A stretch of DNA of 64,000 nucleotides from Variovorax davisae (GTDB lineage: Bacteria; Pseudomonadota; Gammaproteobacteria; Burkholderiales; Burkholderiaceae_C), in contig NZ_JASZYS010000011.1 of the NCBI RefSeq assembly GCF_030316845.1, positions 124,001 to 188,000 of the forward strand, in the 5' to 3' direction. The notes under the pieces were generated by a model, which saw nothing but the letters and a program-made list of their open reading frames with translations, was not told the DNA's origin and made no database searches. Positions 18,391 to 24,798 of the stretch are shown one piece after another (positions within the stretch are counted from its first letter, which is position 1; the number at the start of each line of letters is the position of its first letter). A program made the translations under genes and the position numbers.

Positions 18391-18918
18391 TCAGCGCTTG
18401 GCCAGCAGCGCGCCCATCGCGAACACCGAGTTCGGCGCATTCACCGGCGGCGACTTGACCCGGCCCGGGACCACCGGCACGCTGGCCTTGCGGGCCGCCC
18501 GCACGCCCTTGCTGATCTGCTCGTCGACCAGGCTCTGCAAGGTGATCGACTCCAGGAACTCGACCGCGCGGCGGTTGACCGATTCCCACAGCTCGTCGGT
18601 GGTGCAGCGGTGCAGGGCGCCCGGCGCGTCGGGGCGCTGGGCGCGGTTCTTGAGTTCGGTCTCGTCTTCGATCGACAGGATGATTTCGGCCACGCTGATG
18701 GCCGAGGCCTGGCGCCCCAGCGAATAGCCGCCGCCGGGCCCGCGGGTCGATTCGACCAGCCCCTGGCGGCGCAGCTTGCCGAACAGCTGCTCGAGATAGG
18801 ACAACGAGATCCGCTGGCGCTGGTGGATGGAAGACAGGTTGACCGGGCCGGTGCGGCCGTTGAGTGCCACGTCGATCATGGCGGTGACTGCGAAGCGGCC
18901 TTTGGTGGTGAGACGCAT
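18391..18918 (-). CDS. Rrf2-family transcriptional regulator, IscR-like but lacking cluster cysteines
   Basis: 175 residues. The winged helix (1-80) is strongly IscR-like: MRLTTKGRFAVTAMIDVA, ISLSYLEQLFGKLRR and VESTRGPGGGYSLGR. IscR ligates a [2Fe-2S] cluster through three cysteines and a histidine; here only one cysteine (Cys105, LHRCTTDELW) is left in the whole protein and the other two positions are filled by non-ligand residues in TELKNRAQRPDAPG. A 35-residue tail extends beyond the usual end. No isc genes adjoin it. It probably binds an IscR/Rrf2-type site without a conventional cluster, or recognises another signal. Confidence 0.86.
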   Translation of the reverse strand: MRLTTKGRFAVTAMIDVALNGRTGPVNLSSIHQRQRISLSYLEQLFGKLRRQGLVESTRGPGGGYSLGRQASAISVAEIILSIEDETELKNRAQRPDAPGALHRCTTDELWESVNRRAVEFLESITLQSLVDEQISKGVRAARKASVPVVPGRVKSPPVNAPNSVFAMGALLAKR

Positions 18919-19057
18919 CGATGATTCTTTCTGAGTGGGGCGCGATGGCGCCGCCGGGGGGGTGCAGGCCGACGTGAGAGACGTCTTGCTGCGGGGTGCT
19001 GGCGGGCGAGGGAACGCGGCGGTTCCCCGCGCGCAGCGGGCCTGGGGCGGGGAAGGC

Positions 19058-19405
19058 CTAGGCGCGGGGTGGCCGCTTCGGGTGCTCGAGGAAGGCCGAG
19101 GCACCCAGGGCCGGCGGCGCCGGCGCCGCGGGCTCCGACATCGCCACCGGGACGAAGAGTCCCGAGACGCCGATCAGGATCTCGCTGCAGTCGTGGCGCT
19201 GCTCGTCGTTGCCGGGGGATTCGTCCCCGGATTCGCTCGGCATCCCGGCATCGAAGGCCTTCGCCAGCACCGGATCGAGCGTCTGCCCCGCGGCCACGGC
19301 GTCGCAGCCGTGCTGGCGCGCACCCGCGTGCCCCTGGGCCGCGGCGGAGAAGCCGAGGCAGCAGAGCACGAAGGCGAGGACAGCGGTGACGAGCCAGCGG
19401 GGCAT
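19058..19405 (-). CDS. Small exported hypothetical protein
   Basis: About 115 residues. A typical Sec signal peptide (LVTAVLAFVLCCLGFSAAAQG) is followed by a mature part with two cysteines (HGCDAV and RHDCSEI), a short hydrophobic stretch (ILIGVSGLFVPVAM) and a proline-rich tail. The start is taken at MPRWLV, six codons inside a frame that opens with TTG. It lies upstream of the Rrf2 gene on the same strand. No family is recognised; the disulphide-capable, proline-ended form resembles small envelope proteins of Burkholderiales. Confidence 0.6.
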   Translation of the reverse strand: MPRWLVTAVLAFVLCCLGFSAAAQGHAGARQHGCDAVAAGQTLDPVLAKAFDAGMPSESGDESPGNDEQRHDCSEILIGVSGLFVPVAMSEPAAPAPPALGASAFLEHPKRPPRA

Positions 19406-19459
19406 GGGAACGGATTTTAACAATCTGCGGGCGGGGACGGCCGCGTCCGCGAGTCACCG

Positions 19460-19499
19460 TTGACTTCGCTCCATCTCGATATTAAAGTGATATCACTTT
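19460..19499 (+). promoter_or_regulatory. Promoter with overlapping 16-bp palindrome upstream of the SPFH operon
   Basis: A TTGACT -35-like box at 19460-19465 is followed 17 bases later by a TAAAGT -10-like box. A perfect 16-bp palindrome, AAAGTGATATCACTTT, occupies 19484-19499 and covers the -10 and start region. It ends 15 bases before the SPFH start codon, whose ribosome-binding site is GGAGGAGA. Because the operon's second gene encodes a ribbon-helix-helix protein, the simplest reading is an autorepression operator. The palindrome is plain in the sequence; the link to that protein is inferred. Confidence 0.65.
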
Positions 19500-19514
19500 C
19501 CTGGAGGAGACCGA

Positions 19515-20408
19515 ATGACCGAAGCCCCCGCCCCTGCGCGCGTCGTCCGCAGCGAACGCCGCTACCAGTCCATCAGCGGCTACGCCATGGCCCTGGCCGC
19601 GCTGCTTCTGTTCGGCTTCGGCGCACTGGTGTTCGCCCGCCACCTGGCCCACCCGGCGGTGGGCGTGGTGCTGGTGCTCGCCGGCGCCGCGCTGGTGCCC
19701 GGCTTCTACATGCTCAAGCCGAACGAGGGCATCATCTTCACGCTGTTCGGCGAGTACAAGGGCACCGACCGCTCCGAGGGCCTGCGCTGGACCCACCCGC
19801 TGCTGAGCGGCCAGAAGATCTCGCTGCGCGCGCGCAACCTCAACACGCCGCCCCTGAAGGTCAACGACAAGCGCGGCAACCCGGTGGAGATCGGCGCCGC
19901 GGTGGTCTGGCGCGTGCACGACACGGCCCAGGCGGTGTTCGAGATCGACGACTACACCAAGTTCGTCAGCATCCAGGCCGAGGCGGCGATCCGCCACCTG
20001 GCCACGCTCTATGCCTACGACAGCGGCGAGGATCTCGAAGGCGACGAGACCACGCTGCGGGCCGGCCTCGACGTGGTGGCGGATGCCCTCAAGGCCGAAC
20101 TCAACCAGCGCTTCGCCAGCGCCGGGGTCGAGGTGCTCGATGCCAAGCTCACCCACCTGGCCTACGCGCCCGAGATCGCCCAGGTGATGCTGCGGCGCCA
20201 GCAGGCCACGGCCATCGTCAGCGCCCGGCACCAGATCGTGGCAGGCGCGGTGGGCATGGTCGAGGCGGCGCTCAAGGGCCTGTCCGAACGCAACCTCGTG
20301 ACCCTGGACGACGAGCGCAAGGCGGCGATGGTGTCGAACCTGCTGGTGGTGCTGTGCTCGGACAACGACGCCCAACCCGTGATCAACACCGGCACGCTGT
20401 ACACCTGA
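19515..20408 (+). CDS. SPFH/band 7 (slipin-like) membrane protein
   Basis: 297 residues. Two hydrophobic segments (about 22-42 and 48-70) are followed by an SPFH domain (about 70-290) with the family features KPNEGIIFTLFGEYKGTDRSEGLRW, TPPLKVNDKRGNPVEI and AVVWRVHDTAQAVFEIDDY, then VMLRRQQATAIVSARHQIVAGAVGMVEAAL. These proteins form membrane-bound oligomers or microdomains. It is the first gene of a three-gene operon with an RHH protein and a serine hydrolase; the same SPFH-Arc-like pairing is, as I recall, found in other proteobacteria. Strong ribosome-binding site GGAGGAGA upstream. Confidence 0.9.
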   Translation: MTEAPAPARVVRSERRYQSISGYAMALAALLLFGFGALVFARHLAHPAVGVVLVLAGAALVPGFYMLKPNEGIIFTLFGEYKGTDRSEGLRWTHPLLSGQKISLRARNLNTPPLKVNDKRGNPVEIGAAVVWRVHDTAQAVFEIDDYTKFVSIQAEAAIRHLATLYAYDSGEDLEGDETTLRAGLDVVADALKAELNQRFASAGVEVLDAKLTHLAYAPEIAQVMLRRQQATAIVSARHQIVAGAVGMVEAALKGLSERNLVTLDDERKAAMVSNLLVVLCSDNDAQPVINTGTLYT

Positions 20409-20430
20409 GCCGCAGCGGCGCGTTCGTCCG

Positions 20431-20622
20431 ATGGCCAGCCCAGGCAAGAAGTCCTTTCCATTGCGCATCGATCCCGTGTTGTGGGCCGAGATCGAGCGGC
20501 TCGCGGCCCGGGAGCTGCGCAGCGCGAATGCGCAGGTCGAGTTCATGCTGCGCGAGGGACTGGAGCGAAGAGGGCACCTGCCGGCCCGCGCTGCGGCCCC
20601 CAGGAAAAAGGAGACCCCATGA
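20431..20622 (+). CDS. Arc-like ribbon-helix-helix DNA-binding protein
   Basis: 63 residues. The N-terminal strand and helices (KKSFPLRIDPVLWAEIERLAARELRSANAQVEFMLREGLERRG) follow the ribbon-helix-helix pattern of Arc/MetJ proteins, with a beta-strand of alternating polar residues (FPLRID) for DNA contacts. The tail is basic. It lies between the SPFH gene and the serine hydrolase, its stop overlapping the hydrolase start (ATGA). The likely role is repression of this operon via the palindrome upstream of the SPFH gene. No toxin gene adjoins it. Confidence 0.8.
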   Translation: MASPGKKSFPLRIDPVLWAEIERLAARELRSANAQVEFMLREGLERRGHLPARAAAPRKKETP

Positions 20623-21641
20623 AGCGCCTCGCACGCCTGCTCCGGCTCGGCTGGCTGCCGATGCTGGCCCTGCTCGCGCCGGCCTTGTGCGCCGCCCAGT
20701 TGCGCGCTGCCTCGCCCGCCGAGCAGGCGCTGGACGCCGAAGCCTTCCAGGGCATGGACCAGGCCATCGCCGAGCGCCTGCCGGACGTGCAGGCGGCGGT
20801 CGTGCTGCTGAAGGGGCGCGTCGTCTATGCCTATCACCGCGACGGCCGTCCCGACACCCTGCACGACGTGCAGTCGGTGGCCAAGAGCGCCCTGTCGGCG
20901 CTGGTCGGGATCGCGCTGGGGCAGGGCCTCCTCGCGAGCCTGGACCAGCCGGTGCTGGCGCTGATGCCCGAATGGGCCGCGCTGAACCCCGATCCGCGCG
21001 CTGCCGAGATCACGCTGCGCCACCTGCTCACCATGACGGCAGGCTTCGCCATCGACGACCCGACGGGCACGGCGGCGCCCGGCCGGCCGCAGGGCGCCTG
21101 GGCCCGCCCGCTCGGCAGCGCCCCCGGCCAGCGCTTCGCCTACGACAACGCCCTGGTCCCCGTGCTGGCGGCGGTGCTCGAAAAAGCGACCGGTATGCCG
21201 CTGGCCGACTATGCCCGGCGCGAACTCGTGGCGCCGCTCGCGATGCAGGAGCCCTCGTACCGGCGCGGCCTGCACCTGCGCACCGAAGACATGGCCCGGC
21301 TCGGCCAGCTGTTCCTGCAGAAGGGCGCCTGGAATGGCAAGGTGCTGGTGCCCGAGCCCTACGTCATGGCCGCCACCCAGCCGCAGAACGCGGGCGGCCC
21401 GCCGGCGTCGATGCCCTACGGCTACCTGTGGTGGGTGCTGCCGACCGAGGCGCCGCGGCGCACCTTCATGGCCAGCGGCTATGGTGGCCAGGCGATCTGG
21501 GTCCATCCGCCGCTGGACCTGGTGATCGCGACCAGCGCGACCGCCTCCGTCGAAAGCCAGCGCCGGGGCCAGGCAGTGCAGCTGCTGCGCACCCGCCTGT
21601 TCGCCGCCGCGCAGAAGCGCTCCGCGGCGGTCGAGCGCTAG
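20619..21641 (+). CDS. Serine hydrolase, class C beta-lactamase/penicillin-binding fold, exported
   Basis: 340 residues with a signal peptide (WLPMLALLAPALCAAQ). The catalytic SxxK is Ser86-Val-Ala-Lys89 (VQSVAKS), the second motif is Tyr175-Asp-Asn177 (FAYDN), and the third is represented by ASGYGGQ. The YGYLWWV segment before it is typical of the 6-aminohexanoate-dimer hydrolase/esterase branch rather than true AmpC. It acts outside the cytoplasm on an amide or ester. The start overlaps the RHH gene stop, placing it in the SPFH operon; the 3' end overlaps the convergent membrane protein gene by 4 bases. Confidence 0.87.
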   Translation: MKRLARLLRLGWLPMLALLAPALCAAQLRAASPAEQALDAEAFQGMDQAIAERLPDVQAAVVLLKGRVVYAYHRDGRPDTLHDVQSVAKSALSALVGIALGQGLLASLDQPVLALMPEWAALNPDPRAAEITLRHLLTMTAGFAIDDPTGTAAPGRPQGAWARPLGSAPGQRFAYDNALVPVLAAVLEKATGMPLADYARRELVAPLAMQEPSYRRGLHLRTEDMARLGQLFLQKGAWNGKVLVPEPYVMAATQPQNAGGPPASMPYGYLWWVLPTEAPRRTFMASGYGGQAIWVHPPLDLVIATSATASVESQRRGQAVQLLRTRLFAAAQKRSAAVER

Positions 21642-22150
21642 TTACTGACGCCGCCGGGCAGGCCCGCCGGCGTCGTCCGCTTCGCCAGGCCGCGCAGCTG
21701 CAGCACGCAGCCGATCACCAGCAGCACGAAGCACGCGCCCACCGCCTTCTGAAGGCTCGGGTCGTCCGGCCCGCTGAACCAGGGCGCGCCCTGCGGCAGC
21801 CGGGTGAAGGTCTCGGTGAGACCGGGGATCATGTGGAAGAACAGGGTGGTCGAGTACGCGACCATCTCGATCGGGCGCGAAGCGCGGCCGAACCTGCCGC
21901 CGCCGGCCAGCGCCGCCACCGCCAGCACGAGCAGCGTGAGGATGCCCAGCGCATGCGGGGCGCCGACGCCGCCGTGCCGGAAGATGCCGAAGCCGGTGAC
22001 GCAGGTCAGCACCGTGGCCCAGACATAGGTGCGGCCGAGTGGATGCCGGGCCGCGATCTCTCCGAAGCGCAGCAGGGAAGCGAGGCCGGCCGCCAGGGCC
22101 ACCAGGCTGATGGCGGTGTGGACGAGGCCGAGCGGGGTCAAGCCGAACAT
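21638..22150 (-). CDS. Multi-helix inner membrane protein of unknown function
   Basis: 170 residues with four or five hydrophobic helices (LVHTAISLVALAAGLASLL, TYVWATVLTCVTGFGIF, ALGILTLLVLAVAALAG, MVAYSTTLFFHMIPGL, AVGACFVLLVIGCVLQL). The HTAISLVALAAG opening resembles small DUF2306-like membrane proteins, but I cannot assign it firmly. A GGAGTCCCC stretch precedes the ATG. It is convergent with the serine hydrolase and has no obvious partner. Confidence 0.7.
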   Translation of the reverse strand: MFGLTPLGLVHTAISLVALAAGLASLLRFGEIAARHPLGRTYVWATVLTCVTGFGIFRHGGVGAPHALGILTLLVLAVAALAGGGRFGRASRPIEMVAYSTTLFFHMIPGLTETFTRLPQGAPWFSGPDDPSLQKAVGACFVLLVIGCVLQLRGLAKRTTPAGLPGGVSN

Positions 22151-22242
22151 GGGGACTCCTTCGATGGGGTGGCGATTGCGCCGCCCGCATCATCCCGGTT
22201 TCGAGGTCTTTTGTCGCGCCCCGCGTGCGGGCGCGGCCGCGC

Positions 22243-22449
22243 TCAGCGATCGCAGACGAACAGCACGCCGCTTTCCGCCGGCGCCTTGCCGACCACCCGC
22301 AGGGTCGTGCGGTCCTTCTGGCAGTACGCGGCCGCCTCGGCGGTGGTGGTGGCTCGGAGCACGCCGTCGCGCGTGCGGACGACTTCGTGGGACGGTGCGC
22401 CGCAGCCGGCGAGCGCGATGGCGAGGGTCAGGAGAAGGAGCCGGTTCAT
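22243..22449 (-). CDS. Small putative lipoprotein
   Basis: 68 residues. A short hydrophobic leader ends in the lipobox LAGC, so the mature protein of about 53 residues would be lipid-anchored. It has two further cysteines (AAYCQKD and LFVCDR) that could form a disulphide. No family is recognised. It lies between two same-strand genes but is separated from each by gaps, so it is probably monocistronic. Confidence 0.65.
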   Translation of the reverse strand: MNRLLLLTLAIALAGCGAPSHEVVRTRDGVLRATTTAEAAAYCQKDRTTLRVVGKAPAESGVLFVCDR

Positions 22450-22470
22450 GAGCCGGACTTTAGCGCACGC

Positions 22471-22848
22471 CTAAGGCGTCTCCGACGGATCGAAATCCAG
22501 CTCCACCTTGGCCCCGCTCGGGTCGTGGCAGAACAGCTGCCAGGTGCCCGCGCCGGCCTGCTGGCGCAGGTCGTACTTGACGCCGGCCTGGTCGAAGCGG
22601 GCCTTGACCGCACGCAGGTCCTGCGCCGTGAACGCCATGTGGTCGATGACGCCGGTGCGCTGCGCCGGCACCGGCCGGCCGAAGTACAGGTGCAGCACCG
22701 CCTGCGGTCCGCTGCCGTAGAGCCAGGCCCCCGGAAAGCCCAGGTCCGGCCGGTGGCCGACGCGCAGCCCGAGCAGGCCGGTGTAGAAGGCCAGCGTCTT
22801 CTGCTCGTCCTCCGCGGTCACGGTGAAATGGTTCATGCCGACGATCAT
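22471..22848 (-). CDS. VOC-superfamily (glyoxalase/extradiol dioxygenase fold) protein
   Basis: 125 residues, a two-module VOC fold. The metal ligands of the fold are in place: His in MNHFTVT, His in VIDHMAF and Glu in AKVELDFD. It is a clear paralogue of the VOC protein encoded at 58149-58685 (shared pattern F-x-G-LG-R...DLGFPGAWL...IDH...WQLF-DPSG-ELDF). It is the last of 14 co-oriented genes in the Liv/Tm-1 catabolic operon, so it likely acts on an intermediate; ring cleavage, isomerisation or glyoxalase-type chemistry are all possible. It starts 25 bases after the quinone-oxidoreductase gene. Confidence 0.85.
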   Translation of the reverse strand: MIVGMNHFTVTAEDEQKTLAFYTGLLGLRVGHRPDLGFPGAWLYGSGPQAVLHLYFGRPVPAQRTGVIDHMAFTAQDLRAVKARFDQAGVKYDLRQQAGAGTWQLFCHDPSGAKVELDFDPSETP

Positions 22849-22873
22849 GTCGTTGACTCCTTGGTTCGAGCGT

Positions 22874-24349
22874 TCAGGGCAGCAGCACCAGCGCACCGAT
22901 GCTGGCGCGTGATTCAAGACGGGCGTGCGCCTCGGCGGCTGCGTCGAGCGCAAAGCGCTCGATCGGCGGCAGGCGGATCGCGCCGTCGGCGAGCGCCTGC
23001 CAGACCCGCTGCGCGCGCTCGGCGAGCTGGGCCTGGGTGGCGACATAGTCGAACACCACGGGGCGCGAGAAGCTCAGCGACTTGGCCACCAGCGCGTCCG
23101 GCGCGAGCGGCGCCAGCGGCCCGCTGGCCTGGCCGAGGCTGATCCAGTGGCCGCGGCGCGCCAGGGCTGCCAGGTTCTCGTCGCGGGCGGCGTCGCCCAG
23201 GCCGTCGATCACCACGTCGGCGCCGCCGCAGACGCGCTGCACCGCCTCCGCGAAGCGGTAGTCGCGGGTCACGATCACGTGCTCGCAGCCGTGCGCGCGC
23301 GCCACCCGGGCCTTGTCCTCGCTCGACACCGTGCCGATCACGACGGCGCCCAGGCGCCGCGCCCAGGCGCAGACCAGCAGGCCGACGCCGCCGGCCGCGG
23401 CGTGCACCAGCAGCCGGGTGCCGCGCTGCACATGACCCAGGTCATGCAGCAGGTAGTCGGCCGTGATGCCCTTGAGCAGCAGCGCAGCGGCCGTCTCGTC
23501 CTCGATCTCCGGCGGCAGCCGCACCACCCAGTCGGCCGGCACGCTGCGCACGCCGCAGTAGGCGCCCGGCACCGGTCCGAGGTAGGCGACGCGGTCGCCG
23601 GGCAGCAAGCCCGAGACCTGCGGGCCCACATCGAGCACGCCGCCCGCGGCCTCCATGCCCGGGACGCCCGGCGCACCCTCGGACACAGGGAACATCGAAG
23701 GCACCCAGCCGCGCCGCAGGTAGATATCGATGAAATTGACGCCCACCGCCCGCTGCCGGATGCGCACTTCGCCGGCACCGGGCGCCGCGGCCTCGGCGTT
23801 CTGTGGCCACAGCACCTCCGGGCCGCCATACCGCGCGACGGCGATGCGGCGGCTGGGCAGCGGCAGCGCCGTCGGCATCGGGCCGGCACCGGGCGAGCGC
23901 TGGTCCGCGCCGCCGCGCAGGTAGCGCCGCAGGTCCTCGAAGCCGGTCTCGTAGACACCCTGAGCCACGGTGTCGCGCAGTTCGCGCTCCATGCCCGGCG
24001 GCGTCGCGAAGCTCGACGTCCAGTGCCAGAAGGTCCGGTCACCGTCGGTCACGGGCTTCAGCGTCACTGTCGCCACGTAGCGCTGCAGCGGCAGGCTGGC
24101 CTCGACGATGCAGTAGGTGCTCTGGTGCTCGCGGTCGGACAGGGTCAGCAGCTGTTCGCGGATGTGGTGGCCGTCCTTCAGGGTGAAGTTGCGCACGCAG
24201 CCGACCTGGTCGCTGCGCTCGCCGCCCTCGATGTGGCTGGAAGCGATCGCGCTGTGCCACTGGTCATGGCTGTTGAAGTCGCGCAGCACGGCCCAGACGC
24301 GTTCGATCGGCGCATCGATGATGGCGGAGCGGACGACCTTCTGCAGCAT
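22874..24349 (-). CDS. SRPBCC domain fused to zinc-free quinone oxidoreductase (MDR family)
   Basis: 491 residues in one uninterrupted frame. Residues 1-148 are an SRPBCC/polyketide-cyclase-like ligand-binding domain (IDAPIERVWAVLRDFNSHDQWH). Residues about 158-491 are a medium-chain dehydrogenase of the NADPH:quinone oxidoreductase type, with VGVNFIDIYLRRG, the nucleotide-binding HAAAGGVGLLVCAWARRLGA and no zinc-binding cysteines. A Met at residue 158 (position 23878) could start a stand-alone oxidoreductase, but no stop separates the parts. The SRPBCC half is a close relative of the neighbour at 24358-24795. Likely role: reduction of an enone or quinone intermediate, with substrate capture by the first domain. 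Confidence 0.8.
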   Translation of the reverse strand: MLQKVVRSAIIDAPIERVWAVLRDFNSHDQWHSAIASSHIEGGERSDQVGCVRNFTLKDGHHIREQLLTLSDREHQSTYCIVEASLPLQRYVATVTLKPVTDGDRTFWHWTSSFATPPGMERELRDTVAQGVYETGFEDLRRYLRGGADQRSPGAGPMPTALPLPSRRIAVARYGGPEVLWPQNAEAAAPGAGEVRIRQRAVGVNFIDIYLRRGWVPSMFPVSEGAPGVPGMEAAGGVLDVGPQVSGLLPGDRVAYLGPVPGAYCGVRSVPADWVVRLPPEIEDETAAALLLKGITADYLLHDLGHVQRGTRLLVHAAAGGVGLLVCAWARRLGAVVIGTVSSEDKARVARAHGCEHVIVTRDYRFAEAVQRVCGGADVVIDGLGDAARDENLAALARRGHWISLGQASGPLAPLAPDALVAKSLSFSRPVVFDYVATQAQLAERAQRVWQALADGAIRLPPIERFALDAAAEAHARLESRASIGALVLLP

Positions 24350-24357
24350 GGCACGTG

Positions 24358-24795
24358 TCAGCGCAGCGAGCGCCGCTTCAGGGCATCGAAGCCGGCCTGG
24401 AACACGCCCTGGCCGATCGATTGCGTCAGCTCGCCTTCGCGGCCGGGGTCGCAGTCGAACTCGGCGCTCCACTCGGCAAAGCAGCGCCCGCCGTCGGTCA
24501 CCGGCGTGAGCTTGAGGGTGGCGGTGTAGTTGGCCACGCCCATCGGGCTTTCGAGGATCTCGTAGGTGCAGCTGTAGTCGTAGTCCGAGAGCGCCAGCAG
24601 CCGCTCGCGGATCATGCCGCCGTCCTTCAGGTGGAAGTGCCGGATGCAGCCGACGCGGTCGGCCGGCTGGCCGTTCTCGATCCGGCTGTCGGCGATGGCC
24701 GGATGCCATTGCGGCAGGCCGTTGAAGTCGCGCAAGCGCGTCCAGACGCTGTCGGCGCCGGCATCGATCACGCTGGACACATAGACGTTGACCAT
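24358..24795 (-). CDS. SRPBCC-family (START-like) protein
   Basis: 145 residues with the Bet v 1/START-like pattern: VSSVIDAGADSVWTRLRDFNGLPQWHPAI, IRHFHLKDGGMIRERLLALSD, YTATLKLTPVTDGGRCFAEWSAEF and a C-terminal helix. The fold forms a hydrophobic pocket and serves as a cyclase, aromatase or ligand carrier. It is a tandem paralogue of the N-terminal domain of the next protein, 8 bases away, which suggests duplication with one copy then fused. It starts 3 bases after the flotillin gene. Confidence 0.87.
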   Translation of the reverse strand: MVNVYVSSVIDAGADSVWTRLRDFNGLPQWHPAIADSRIENGQPADRVGCIRHFHLKDGGMIRERLLALSDYDYSCTYEILESPMGVANYTATLKLTPVTDGGRCFAEWSAEFDCDPGREGELTQSIGQGVFQAGFDALKRRSLR

Positions 24796-24798
24796 GCG

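Noticed and set aside
20431..20622. Antitoxin of a toxin-antitoxin pair
   Set aside because: The ribbon-helix-helix protein is flanked by SPFH and serine-hydrolase genes with no small toxin; an operon repressor is a better fit.
20619..21641. AmpC beta-lactamase resistance gene
   Set aside because: The SxxK and YxN motifs are shared by many esterases; the third motif and YGYLWWV context fit the esterase/hydrolase branch, so no resistance claim is made.
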